A program made the position numbers and the translations under genes. Below are positions 44,608 to 56,100 of a stretch of 64,000 nt of DNA, in pieces (within the stretch, counting starts at the first letter, position 1; each line of letters begins with the position of its first letter). The notes under the pieces are model-generated. The model worked only from the letters and a program-made list of their open reading frames with translations. It searched no databases and was not told the origin of the DNA. Source of the DNA: Sporothrix humicola (Eukaryota > Ascomycota > Sordariomycetes > Ophiostomatales > Ophiostomataceae); the NCBI GenBank assembly GCA_021396245.1, contig WNYE01000127.1, positions 17,391 through 81,390 on the forward strand. Direction: 5' to 3'.

Positions 44608-46032
44608 TCACTGCCTTGGGTCCAGCGCAAACGTCTCCCACGGTACGCCTTTGCCCACCTCGCTCTCCTTGTACTCGACCACCTTTTTCCAGCCCGCCAG
44701 CAGCCCTCGCCAGTAGCACACTTCGGCCGCCGGACTGAGGTAGCCTCGGCCGCCTGGTCCGCTGCTACTAAATAAATTCCGCTGCCGGCGGGCAATCCCC
44801 TCCGCCACGGCCGGGTGCTCCTCCAGCCATTTTATGGTTGCCCCCAGATTCGACCAGTCGGGCGACACAAAGACCAAATTGGCCTCGTCTGGCGAGGCGT
44901 GGGGCCATGCCTTTTCTTCGTCGTGTGACGGTACCCACGTGTCGTCCTTGAGAACGTCCGATGCGTACAGCGGCCGCACCAGACGTGTCGTGTGCTGCAC
45001 CCACGCCAGCGGCGCCGTCAGCACCACGCTGCCGCACAGCTGGTGGAACTGGAAGCGCCCGCTGTACGTGATGCCCTCCGTGTGCACCACGTACTTGTAC
45101 CGGCAGAAATCCTCAATCATCAGGCTGTTGCTGGCCTCCTGCATGGCCTGCGTGTTCTGGCCGTCCGGGAGCCAGTCCAGCGCCTGGACGTCTGCCCATG
45201 ACTGGTTGTGTGTTGCCCTCAACAAGTCTTTGCGCAGTTCCGGGTGGTGCGCGCTCGAAAACCGTGTCGTGCCGCGCCAGACTGCCTTTGGCGTTTTGCG
45301 AGAGAAAGGCGTCTCCGTCTCAATCTTGTCAATGGCCAGGGACGCCCTCGAGAAGGACCCCACCATAGGCGGCCGCCAGGCCCAGAACGAAAAGTGCGGC
45401 ATGAGAAAGGAACGGCCGATGGGGGCGTTGCCGGCAGTCGGGGCGGCGTAGGCGGGGAGCGAGTAGGTGAAGGCCGAGCCGTACGGCTGGTCTTGGATGT
45501 TCACGGAGAAGACTGTGTCGAGGGAGTCTACGCGAAGCGAGGACGACTCCCCTCGCGAGCGAAGCGAGGACCCAAAAGACCCAAAAGACCCAAAAGACCC
45601 AAAAGACCCAAAAGACTGAAAAGGGGCTGTCAAGAGAGCTCGATTGATCTGCTGGAGAGTGGCGACTCGCGCGTCCAAGAGTTCTGGCGGCAGCAGGCCG
45701 TGCTTCTCGGCGGCCACGATCCTCAGCTGGCCATTGCGGACGCGGGCCTGCAGCGGACCCAGCTCGGATGCTGGTTGAAGCTGAAAGTGGCCGCGCTTGA
45801 CCTGCTCGTCGATGGGGTCAAAGAGGCCGGGAAAGGTGGAGCGGCATTCGCCCTCGGTCATGTGGAGGTTGTCAAATCGGGAAGGGGCGACTGTCGACGC
45901 AGACTGTGGCTGTGACGGAAGGCGCGACCGGCGCCCTGTGATCTGCAGCTGTATGAAGAGGAGGACATAGGCGGCACAGCAGACGCCGACGACGGCCGCC
46001 AGCGTGCGTCGCCAGCGAGGACGGTCGGTCAT
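44608..46032 (-). CDS. GT90/CAP10-like O-glycosyltransferase, type II membrane protein
   Basis: Predicted Golgi or ER glycosyltransferase of 474 residues, no introns. A short basic cytoplasmic tail (MTDRPRWRR) precedes one membrane segment at about 11-30, then a lumenal domain. CAP10/POGLUT hallmarks are present: KTPKAVWRGTT (249-256), RKDLLRAT, and the sugar-nucleotide-binding segment KYVVHTEGITYSGRFQF (313-329) followed by LCGSVVL. Relatives include cryptococcal Cap10 and many uncharacterised fungal proteins; the donor and acceptor cannot be inferred. A Ser-Phe-Gly repeat (140-156) from a 9-bp DNA repeat sits in the N-terminal stem or early lumenal region. The ATG at 46032 is used; the frame continues upstream only to a TTG. 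Convergent with the cyclase-like gene, with only 16 nt between stop codons. Confidence 0.9.
   Translation of the reverse strand: MTDRPRWRRTLAAVVGVCCAAYVLLFIQLQITGRRSRLPSQPQSASTVAPSRFDNLHMTEGECRSTFPGLFDPIDEQVKRGHFQLQPASELGPLQARVRNGQLRIVAAEKHGLLPPELLDARVATLQQINRALLTAPFQSFGSFGSFGSFGSFGSSLRSRGESSSLRVDSLDTVFSVNIQDQPYGSAFTYSLPAYAAPTAGNAPIGRSFLMPHFSFWAWRPPMVGSFSRASLAIDKIETETPFSRKTPKAVWRGTTRFSSAHHPELRKDLLRATHNQSWADVQALDWLPDGQNTQAMQEASNSLMIEDFCRYKYVVHTEGITYSGRFQFHQLCGSVVLTAPLAWVQHTTRLVRPLYASDVLKDDTWVPSHDEEKAWPHASPDEANLVFVSPDWSNLGATIKWLEEHPAVAEGIARRQRNLFSSSGPGGRGYLSPAAEVCYWRGLLAGWKKVVEYKESEVGKGVPWETFALDPRQ
45571..45615 (-). repeat. 9-bp minisatellite inside the GT90 gene
   Basis: Five perfect copies of CCCAAAAGA (plus strand), plus a degenerate sixth, encode repeated Phe-Gly-Ser. 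The unit is a multiple of three, so copy-number changes keep the frame. Confidence 0.95.
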
Positions 46033-46571
46033 GGGGGTGGTGTGGGTGAAAAGAAAATGTATGACTATTATTGTAAGAGTAAGAGTGGACAGCGAATACC
46101 CAGTTTGTAGCAATGTATGAATTTAAACTGAAAAATAATATGATCACGATCAGACAAATTCCCGTGATACACACTCGCCGCGTTGACACGTCTACGACTT
46201 GCTACCCCACAAAATTTCGTCTCATTCGTTTCGTGTAGATGTCCTTTTTTTCTTGTCTTACCTCATTAGTCACGTTTTTTCTGTCTTTCTGTCATCTACC
46301 TGTCTTCTCTTTGAGATGGCGGCTAAACAAGACAGACTTCCCGCCCTCGGTGGGCTGTGTCCGCTCATATTTAAGTTGTATTCTGTATTTTGTATTTGCA
46401 TTATGTTTTTTGCTGCAATCTGAATTTCGCCATTTATGCTGTATGTAGAATGGGCAACCAACCAAATCAACAAGTACAACGAGAAAATGTGATAATATCA
46501 AAGATTGTAAATTCTGTGATGAGGAATAATCGTACTCGGACTTCCGTCTTTCCTCCGCCTGAACGGCCCCT
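46033..46571. other. short intergenic region, no gene recognised
   Basis: Holds the GT90 promoter (minus strand) and the 3' flank of the secreted-protein gene. The DNA is AT-richer than its neighbours. No coding sequence is supported. Confidence 0.6.
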
Positions 46572-47306
46572 CTACGAATACTCGATAATCTTGATGAACC
46601 CCTGGAACTGGGCATCCTTGTCCTTGGGCCCGTCTGCCTGGAAGTTGAGCCACGTCTGGTACCGGAACGGCTCGCCAAAGGGGCCTTCAGCATGGTACGC
46701 AAAGTTCCACGTCGTCGAGTTGAGCGCGCCCAGAAACACGCCGGGCAGCCTTTCGTTGGTGACTGGATCGTAGTGCGCATACGCGTCCACGGGGTAGCCG
46801 GGCCACGGGCTGTTCTGGCCGGTGATGTTGAGCGACGCCTGCAGCGTGTCGTTTGTAAACAAGAGCGAGCCCACGTCCTTGTCCTTGTGCACTGTCAGGC
46901 TCGGCAGCTGCGACGTGTTGTAGCCCGACGGCAGCGCGTGGTCAAAGTCGCTGCCCAACCGCAAGACGCCGTCGAAGCAGCGGAAGTAGATGCGCGCAAA
47001 GGAGCGGGACTTGCGGAGGTCAAACGCCACAGTTTTCAAGAGGACAAAGTCTTTTGCAGACCGGCTTGGGAGCCACTCGTAGGGCATGTCAAAGGCGTAG
47101 AGGCCGTCGACGGCCGTGTCCTCGGGCTGGTCGATGACCAACTGAATGTAGCGGGAGGCGTCCGAGTGGTCGCCGCCGGCCAGGGGAAGAGCGCCCGGGA
47201 ACTTTTGGCAGGTGGAGCCCTCGATGCGGCGGGCGGTGACATTGGCAAGAGCCAGTACCGAGGGAAGGAGCGACAGCGCGCCGACAACAGTAGAGAAGCG
47301 AGTCAT
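46572..47306 (-). CDS. secreted glycoprotein of unknown function
   Basis: Predicted secreted protein of 244 residues, no introns; I do not recognise the family. An N-terminal signal peptide (FSTVVGALSLLPSVLALA) is clear. The mature chain has several N-glycosylation sequons (NVT, NTS, NDT, NIT, NST), only two cysteines (in STCQKFP and IYFRCFDG), and a beta-rich alternating pattern rather than low complexity. There is no GPI-type hydrophobic tail; the chain ends IKIIEYS. The product could be a beta-sandwich or jelly-roll protein, which is inference. It is the only gene in the 41-47 kb block whose product looks like a possible substrate of the neighbouring secretory-pathway enzymes. Confidence 0.82.
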   Translation of the reverse strand: MTRFSTVVGALSLLPSVLALANVTARRIEGSTCQKFPGALPLAGGDHSDASRYIQLVIDQPEDTAVDGLYAFDMPYEWLPSRSAKDFVLLKTVAFDLRKSRSFARIYFRCFDGVLRLGSDFDHALPSGYNTSQLPSLTVHKDKDVGSLLFTNDTLQASLNITGQNSPWPGYPVDAYAHYDPVTNERLPGVFLGALNSTTWNFAYHAEGPFGEPFRYQTWLNFQADGPKDKDAQFQGFIKIIEYS

Positions 47307-48494
47307 GGTGGGGGTGGATGGTGGTGATGGGACGATGGGATGATGGTGACGAGACAGCCAAGCATCTGGTCATGAAGACGACCGACTTTTATACATGTCT
47401 AGGAGCTACGATGCTAGGCATCGTCGCTTTCATCTCCTCCATGACTGGATCACCTCGTTTATTTTACTTCGTGTTGACGTTGGGTCTCGGTTCCTTCTAC
47501 TTTCGACCTGCAGCATGGCCACTCTAGGCAGGTACGGTATACTGTGCGAGAGCACCCAAACACCAGACACGGCAGGACCAAGGGGGCTTGTCAACGTTGG
47601 AAGGATAGTTTGTGCTGTGGCATTATCCATTATCCAAACGAGATGTGGCTGAAGACAGAGACGCACGCAATATTGTGCCGGCAAGGCAGGCGCAGGGAAC
47701 GAGTGCCCAGAAAAATCCAGCCGAGATTAGGAGGATCAGATCAAAGGATGGAGTCTTCTCCAACATCCCCTCACAGAGACCAGAACAGACTGTCTTTCGC
47801 TCAGCAAGAGTGGCACTTTATATTTATCAGAGAAAGACAAAAGTGTGTGCTGCATCCTGCAGAGCCAGTATTTTCGAAAGGCCCTGGAGTGCGTTGAGCA
47901 GGCTTTATCGGCAGAGCCTGGCCTGCGTCGCAAAGGATTACGAGGATTACGAGGATTACGCAAGGCACGTCCTTTCCAATCTCGAAGGGGACGATATAGG
48001 AGATGGCAATACAGACGGGGAGGTGGCAGAGACTACGACAGAGAAGAATGAAGACAAAGAGTCTAATGGAGAGGAATACTCAGGTCATCGGATAAGACAT
48101 CTTCCAAGACGATGAGTTTGGCTTCTACTCAGCTTCGCTTACCGAGATGTTTCTTGTATACCATTCACTGGATTGGGGCAAAATTATTCATGTGCACAGG
48201 TGTGCACAAGTGTGCAGAAGTTTGTGATGTACATGATTGAATTAAAGCAGGGCGACTCCGATAAACGCCAGTCTATGCAAATGCACTGTTCGTAGGTAAC
48301 TCATAATGTCCCACCGCTTGAATCCCAAGACCCTGTTTGCGTCCAATTCCAATTCCAATTCCAATCCTAATTCCTTCCCTAACAAGTGCCCGCCATGAAT
48401 ATATACGCTACTTCCCAAATATGATCCGTCATGTATCGTGTATTCTTTTTATAGCTTTTCTGTTTTGTTTGTCTTTCACCATTCTGACACAAGT
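47307..48494. other. intergenic DNA with two short tandem repeats
   Basis: Promoter of the secreted-protein gene and 3' flank of Sld3. It contains GGATTACGA repeated almost three times at 47935-47960 and CCAATT repeated four times at 48343-48366. The 167-codon open frame at 47612-48115 has no domain and is not called. Confidence 0.6.
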
Positions 48495-51400
48495 TTATGC
48501 CAGGTCGTCAATCTCGTCGTCCCAGCCCATTTGCGCATACAAGGACTGCACACTGTTTCCGCCGCTGACATTGTTGGTCGAGGCAGCAGCTAGAGGACGA
48601 GACACACGCGGCGTCGACATCAGCGGTGTAGCCAAGAGAGGCGTGGCCATAACACGCTTCATGGCGGCAGAATCCTCCATGGTGACCGACCGCACCTTGG
48701 TCGGTGTCTCGAAGAGGGCGGAGCGGCGCTGCGTGCTTGTCGAGAGAAGTGCTTCCCGGTTCTCTGTTTGCGTCATCACTGCCGCCGACGGCTGGGAGCG
48801 GGCTTGCAGTGGAGACGATGCCGGAATCATGTCATTGTCAAGCAGAGTGGGCCTGGTCTCGTTCAGTCGCCTGAAGACATTCAGGTTCGCCCCGCTCGAA
48901 CTGCTCACAACCTGTGGTGCCACTCTACGGGCAGCCACAGGCGACGACATGGGCACGGACTCTTCTTCCTCGGGGAACGTCTCGAGTCTGGATGCCCGTG
49001 ACATCGAGACCTTGACTGTGCCAGAGGCATTCGTAGTGGTAGTCGTTGAGGCCGTGATAGATGTTGACACGACTGGTGCAGCTTTGGCTACCGAGTCAGG
49101 CACGGATGTAGATGTGCGAATAGGTGTGGCCTGGATTCGGGCAGCCGACGGTGTGCTCGTGATTCTTGGCGAAGCAGGGAGGAAGTCCGTCTGGGTCTGG
49201 TGCTGGCTACGACCAGGGAACAATAGCTCACGGTTGACAGGCAGGCGGTACGGCTCCTGGTGGGCCTGACTGTGACCGTGGAACTCCATTGTTGTCGCCG
49301 TCGTAGCAAAAACGTCGCGGAAACGGTTGTTGACAGGCGTGGCCTTGACCTGCACTCTCTCGCCGGGCGACGGGCGTGGCTGCTGTTTTCTCGGTTCTAC
49401 AAATGTTAGCCAGGAAGACGTGAAACAAGTTGGGAAGCTTGCTGACTTACTCTTCTGGTTCTGCATGCCAAACATGCGCTTCTCGGCCGCTTCGACTGTT
49501 GCCTTGCCGGCCAGCTCGCGGTTGGGCTTCTTAAGGGCCGAAATCGCTTCCTGCAGCTCGGCATCGACAAGCGCCTTTTTGCGCGCACGCGACTCTTCAG
49601 AGCGGCCTGCGCTGTTGCTGGGAAGAACAACATCGGACGAGCTCCGCGCCAGCGTGTTGGATGGCCGCTCTTTCAGTGACGTCGAAGATGCACGGCGGGG
49701 GATGCTGGCCAGCGCGGGCTCGCTATTCTCGCGCTTGAGTCCGGGGATGGGTGCTGCCGTGGCACTGCGCATCTGGGCAATAGCATCGTTGGGTCCGCGC
49801 GACACGCTGCGGCGGAGTCGCTCAGTTGACAAAACACGCTCCAAGCTACGGGTCTTATCCGTCGAGGCTGAAGACCGTTTGGTTGCTGCACCAGGTTTTG
49901 ATCGAGAGTGGTGTTTGGAGGACGACGACTTGTCACGAGATGACTTGGCATCTGATGGCGACTTGGTCGAGCTGGCCGTCGTCTTGGAACGAGACCCGGG
50001 CGCTGAAATCACAGGCCCTCCCAGCTTGCGGTTGAGAGAGTCGCATACAAGAGGAAGTCGTGGCGAGAAGAATGGTACAATAATATCGACACAGAAGTCC
50101 TTGAGCGGGTCGGAATGCGCCGTCTTGGTCGTTTCTGCTTCGCCAGCTGGACGAGGTTGAGACTCTGCCATCGCTCGAACATCATCAGACGTGGTTGACT
50201 GCCAGATGCAGAGTCGGTCGGCATGGACGTCGATGAGAAGCGGCAGGTTGTGCTTGTTCCTCTTCCTCGGGGCCTCTTTCTTGGCGGGGGTGACGGCCAT
50301 GCCCGGCAATTGGCTCTCACCTGCATCGCCAGCGGGCCGCATCGTCTCCAGTGCCATAATCTCTAGAATCAAAATCATCTGCAGCTGCGTTTCACGCGTG
50401 CGCAGGCACGAGATGGTGTACTTGACCTCTTCAGGTCTTGGGAAGACCTCATCATCCCTTGGTGCTGGCCTGTTGGCGGCCCACCACTTGCGCACATGGA
50501 CGTCCTCGTCGGTGTAGAGGCCGCTACTCCCTAGCTTCACCTTCTTGGGCTTCTTGGACTTTCTCTTTGTCTCGGTATGATCGGATATCTCGCCAAGTGT
50601 ACGCAGATGGGACACTAGGTCTGGCACAGTCTCGCGGTACTTCTTGTCGATCGTCGCCGAGGTAAGGATGATACTCTTTAAGAAGTCAATAAGCTCGTCC
50701 ATCTCCAGGTTGGAGTCGCAGTCCAAATGGAAGGCGGCGCGAGCACGCGACAGGGGGCCTTTTGCAAAGTACGCCAGGGAGCCCTATGCTATGTTAGTAT
50801 GGAATATATCAGGTGCAAGGTAGCTAGAGTTGAACGTACCAAAGAGTGGTATAGAGCTTCAAAGTACTGGTTGCGGATGTTTTGAAAGATATCTTCTGCA
50901 GTTGGCGGACCGGCTGGCTCGACGGGTGCTGTTGGCTCTGTTGACGAGCGTTTGGTGTTATCAGACGCAGGCGGCGTTGGGAGAACAGCAGGCTTCACAA
51001 GCTGACTTTGTGGGCGGGCAGGGAGCTCGTCGTTTGCTTCGTCGTTTCCTATCGGCAGATCCAAGGTCGGCTGGGAGTCTTCGGCCATCTCCAGCAATGG
51101 TGATGGGATATCGTCAACCTGGCTTGCAGAGGCAGCATCTGTCACGGCCTGTGATGCCGGCTTGCGTCTCACTATAGACTGCAGCTCAGCAATAGCCAGC
51201 CGTTTTCTTCCCCGCTCTTTATAGACCTGAGGTGTGATCAGAGCCGGTTCCTCGCCCTTGCCTGATGCTCGGGCTGATGCCGGTGCAGGCATTCGTTGCT
51301 GGCAGACGGCAGTAGCGTGCTGGCCAAGCTTGGTAATGTCCACCCAGCTGCCAAGTTTGCACAAAACGTAAAGACCGGCCTCGTTGTCGTCCCGCTCAAT

Positions 51401-51969
51401 GGCAAATATGCTGCTGGCGCTGCTAAAGCCACCCGAACTGCCAGAGTTGCTCGACGGCGACCGGGCAATAAGAATATTGGATCCGAGACGGCCCTCGAGA
51501 TCTAAGATGCGGATCTGGGACTGGACGTGTCGAGACGACGGCAAATCGCCACTTGGAGACGAGAGATCGAGGCATGATAATGGGAGATGCTCGCGGGGCA
51601 GAAGCATCATAGGAAACAGCGTGCATGGCCGTGATAAAGGGTTTGGTGGATGGGACTGCCCTTGTTAGTATACATGAGATTAGATCAAAGGGTATGGCCT
51701 TGTATATAACATACCCGGACGACTATCGACGGCTTGAGGAGCTCGTCTGCGGACAGGACGCCAGCATCCTGCCGCCTTCTCTTGGCATCCTCCGGGACGT
51801 CATGGTCGCTGCGTCTCTTGCGAGGGACAGAGGCTGGCGAGGCACCGTGCAGGGCGCCGCCGCCCGAGGACAATGGGTGTTGTCTTTGCTGTGAAGATGG
51901 TCTTTGCGAATTTGAAGCTGTTTGGCGCGGGGTCGCGTGGGAGCTCGACCGCTTGTGTGAAGAGGACAT
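48495..51969 (-). CDS. sld3: DNA replication regulator Sld3
   Basis: Predicted nuclear replication-initiation factor of 1101 residues. With Sld7, Sld3 recruits Cdc45 to the Mcm2-7 helicase and, after CDK phosphorylation, binds Dpb11 (family knowledge). Exons: 51969-51715, 51655-50840, 50783-49451 and 49396-48495; introns of 59, 56 and 54 nt have GTATGT, GTACGT and GTAAGT donors and CAG or TAG acceptors, two with TACTAAC-type branch points. The N-terminal part contains the conserved MMLLPREHLPLSCLDL. The Sld3 core (about 345-600) includes SLAYFAKGPLSRARAAFHLD, DDEVFPRPEEVKYTISCL and TQLQMILILEIMALET. The C-terminal half is Ser/Thr-rich and disordered with many S/T-P sites, ending QMGWDDEIDDLA. 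The last intron is stop-free and divisible by three, so an unspliced reading stays open; its strong splice signals favour splicing. The ATG at 51969 is the first ATG of the first exon. Divergent from Ssk2. Confidence 0.9.
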
Positions 51970-53171
51970 GGGAGCGGCAGCAGGAGATCGTGAGCCTGCT
52001 CTTATGCGAGCATGGTGCTGTGTGTCGAGAGAGGTAACAGCACGGAGGTTGGTGATGATATAATTTGGTGTATGCCGTAAAATAGTGAAGCTGTATCGTT
52101 GTCTAAAAATCGTATAGTAAATAGAGTAGCTACTTCCAAATAGCAGGTTAAGGATGTTTGGCGGTGCAAATGTCTTCAGCCCGGCCGCTTTCCTGTCGTG
52201 GAGTGGCTAGCTCGGTCGTCGTTGCCCCAAGACGCGGTCGGCGCGTGTGAGGGAAGGAACAGTGCGAATTGGACAGTGGCAGTCGCGCGTCCTGGTTTAG
52301 CTCCACTCTAGCCAGGGCCAGTCAGGCGGGTCTTCACGTGATTCTATTTGACAGGTTTTCCCCTTAATTGGCAGCAGCTATGACTTTTCGATCGGCACGC
52401 CCAAAGCTCGATCCGGAGTAAGTGCCCCCTGTTGTGGTCTGATCACCCACCCAATTCTCAAAATCTCGGGGCACCAGTGCGTTGTTCTTCGCCCATCCTC
52501 CGCTAAAACGACATAGAACACAGCACTTTATTAGCAACTGAATGTGGGGTAGCAGTTACACTCTGGCCAGTCACAGCACACCGGCAATCGCTCTTGCCCC
52601 ATTTGCAAGCCACAAAGCACTTTGTGCTCCCCTGTGCACCTTCCACTTCAGCGTTATGGCGCGGCTTCCTTTTCAAGAGACAACATTTGCCACCGCATCC
52701 ATCGCCAACATCGGATCAAGCTCAAACGGAACCTCTTTCAAATCGACGTCTAGAAACGAACGCCCATCTGCGATCCAACTGCGACGATTTGGCTGCGATA
52801 CCTTTTGGCCCCGACCATACGCCTCAGATATTCATCGCTATCGTGTTCTGAGCGACGTGTGCCCCGAGCGTACCATACAGCTTTCGTCCAATCTATCGCC
52901 GAGGAGGAATCGACAAGACAATACTTCCTCTTTCCCACGACGGCCGAAATGGACGCTTTTGGCCCGGAATAAGACTCAACTACACCCGCCGGCCTCTATT
53001 AGAGAGCGTGGTTTCATCAGCATCGATTTCGTTTTCCACACAGGACGTCGCCACTCTGTTGGCTGCCTCCACACACGCCCATTTCGAATCCCCTCATCCT
53101 CGATTTACGACGGACCTTGCCTGCAACCGTAGCAGGTTTCATTCTCTCTTTTCACACCCCACACGCCCATC
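51970..53171. promoter_or_regulatory. divergent promoter between Sld3 and Ssk2 genes
   Basis: This 1.2-kb interval serves both genes. The part next to Ssk2 (about 53.0-53.17 kb) is CT-rich, typical of a fungal 5' leader. A frame at 52542-53132 is open but has no recognisable domain. Confidence 0.6.
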
Positions 53172-56100
53172 ATGCCGTCCGAGGCTTCGCCGCGCGTTAG
53201 ATTCGCGTATACCGACGATGAGCGTGCCCGCCCCGAGAAGTCTAAGAGCTATCGGCAGCAGCAGAACTCATTCGCCACCGACTCCCCTCTCTCGGCCGAC
53301 AAATCTCCCCTCTCCTCGACAACCTCACCTTCCTCAACCACATCCTTTGGGGCGCCCAGCGGTATGGCTAGGAGCCACCGCGGCTCGGGCCCCATTGGCG
53401 TCACGGCCGGCATCACTTCCGTCATGAACAGCAACTCGTCCAACATTGCCACGGCTGTTAACAATGGCAACGGAACCAACGGCGTGACAACCGACGTCTA
53501 CGTCAGCAGCCCTTCTAGTGTCGGGGGTGCTTGGCCACAGCGTCCCGCCGGGCCCGGCCGGACATTGTCAAACGCATATCAGCCGCAGAGACGGCCGGGA
53601 GCACAGTCGTCGTTTGCCGGCATTAGCGCGTCGGAATCGCGCGTGCCGACGGCCAAGCCACGACAGCTCACGGGCGGCTCGACCTTCCGGGCTCAAGAAC
53701 GCGAGTACGTGAAGCGGCTGCGCGAGCAAGACTATGCGTCGGGCTATTTCGACAACATGGGTACTGCCGACGGACAACATGCCGACTCGGACTCGGAAGG
53801 CGAGACCCCCTCGTCCGAAGGCCCCTTTGACGACCGCTACGACCAGGAGGCCATTATGTTTTACAACTACGACGACCTACACCCGACCGAAGAAGACATC
53901 CGCGACGCCTCCAACCGCGAACGGCTCGAGTGGCACGGCATGCTCGAGGCCGTGCTGACGGGCGACGTTGTGCGGCAGGAGAAGAAGCGTCTGATTGGCG
54001 CGGGCGAGGACCAGAGCGGCAAGACGGTGCAAAAGGGCGAGCTCTGGGTGGGCATCCGCTCCAAGACGTGCGGCCGGCAGATCAGTGTTCAGCGGCGCAT
54101 GATTGAGGAGTCGCGGAGCAAGGTCGACCGCATGATTGACGACATTATCAACTTCCGCGTCGAGGGTGTCAGCGAAGCAGGCAAGACATCGACCGAACAG
54201 GTCGCCGACGTCTTGGGCAAGATCGAAAAGGCCGAGTCGCTGTACCCGACGCGCGCGGCGTTCCTGGCTGCCCACAAGACGGCTGCCACGACACTCTACG
54301 AAGACTCCTGCGACACGATTGTCGCATGGAGCAACACGACGGACACGATCAACCGCGAGCTGGCTATTCTGCGCAAGTGGGTCGGTAACGACGAACTCGA
54401 CTTTACGCGCTCGCGGGAGAAGTCGCCGAGCGGCCACGGGCTGAGCGACGATTCTTCATTCCTGGATCGTCTGCTGAAGGAGGAGGGCCTGCGGTCACTA
54501 CACGAACACTACGACGAGGATGGCAAGAGCCGCCGGCGTAGTATGCTGGAGGGCATCTCCGAGACCATCCTCAAGGCCAAGGACACGCTCACGATGCGGT
54601 CTGCCGAGTTCCGCACGCGCCATCTGCCATCTCACGTCGAGGACTTGCTCACACTCATCAGCTTCCCGGCTCGCCTGATCGAGGAGATTGTCAAGGTGCG
54701 GCTGGCGTACGCCAAGAGGATGAAGGAGTCGGCGCAGCAAAACGTCCTGATGCAGGACCAGATGATCTCGCAGTTCCAGGTGCTGCTGAACCTGGCCATC
54801 AAGATCAAGCTCGAGTACGTGGCCATATCGCAGCCCGAGCCCGGCTGGGAGCTGCCCAACTGGATCGACGAGTCGTTTGACCAGGCCATCTTGGACGCGC
54901 TCAAGTACTACTTCAAGATGCTCAACTGGAAGCTCAGCAGCAACCGCAACACCTTCAAGGAGGCCGAGCTGTTGTTCCAGGAGTGGGAGTTTGCCAACGA
55001 GATTGGCAGCCACCTGTACCACGGAGACGTCGAGGTTGCCGAGCAGTTCAGCTCGCTGACCTTCAAGGCGCTCAACCGGCTCAGCCAGACGTTTGACAAG
55101 GAGCTTCAGCGTCGCCCCAAGGAGACGATCTCGGACATGAGCAAGCGGTACAAGCAGGTGCTGGACTCGGTGCGTGTCCGGCAGCGGATGCTGCAGCGGT
55201 TCTCGCGGCGGCTGAGCGACAACTACGAGAACGCGTGCGATTTCAGCATTGCCATGACGGAGGAGAACATGGAGCTGTTCTTTGACCGGCTCATGGACAC
55301 AGGCCACTTCCAGGTGTACACGCACAGTCTCGAGCGCGAAGGCGTGATTCTGGTGGCGTCGCCGTCGCTCGTGAACCGGCACGACGAGATCCAGTCGCTC
55401 ATGGGCCGCACCTCTTATGAGCAGGTGGTCGAGGACCCGACCGACCCGTACGTGCTGGTGATCCGCCCCGAAGGCAACCCGGTCTGGTATGGCCAGCGTG
55501 TCGCACTCACTGTGCGCGAGGAGCCGCTCGATCTCAAGACGGGCCATCTCCGCCTAATTGCAGGCGGTTCTCAGGGCCGACTGGTCCTCGCACGCAAGGC
55601 CTTTTTGGAGAACGCAGACGTCCACCTCGATCTCGTCGTCGAGCAGCGGTCCAACCTCAAAAAGGTCAATGCCAAGATGACCGAGATCCGGCGCATGGCC
55701 TACAAGCTGTCCAACACGTTTATGGACAGTGTTGAGAAGATCCAGCGCCAGACGCGGGGCGACAACTGCCAGGACCTGATCCAGACGTGCTTTGTGTTCG
55801 CGACCGAGTTCGGCCAGCGGTCCATGCTCTACATGGACAGCAACCGGCGGCAGATGCACAACATCAAGCTCACGAAGCTGGCGCTCGACTGGGTCAACTT
55901 CATCTGCGAAGACTGCGTGACGTCGGACCGGCGCACGTTCCGCTGGGCCGTGCTGGCCCTCGAGTTTGCCATGGGCATGACGCGCGGCCGCCACATACTG
56001 GGTCTGACCGAGGGCGAGTACGAGCAGCTGCGCGACCGCGTGTCCGGCTGCATGTCGCTGCTTATCTCCCACTTTGACATTATGGGCGCTCGGTCCAGCA

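Noticed and set aside
46033..46113. N-terminal extension of the GT90 protein
   Set aside because: The frame is open upstream but begins at TTG; the ATG at 46032 already gives a basic tail plus membrane anchor typical of type II glycosyltransferases.
41000..47306. Classical dikaritin-type RiPP cluster
   Set aside because: Only one UstYa homologue is present; no precursor with repeated cores, no tyrosinase, P450 or peptidase partner was found in the window.
54498..55547. 349-codon open frame on minus strand
   Set aside because: Also antisense to Ssk2; same reasoning.
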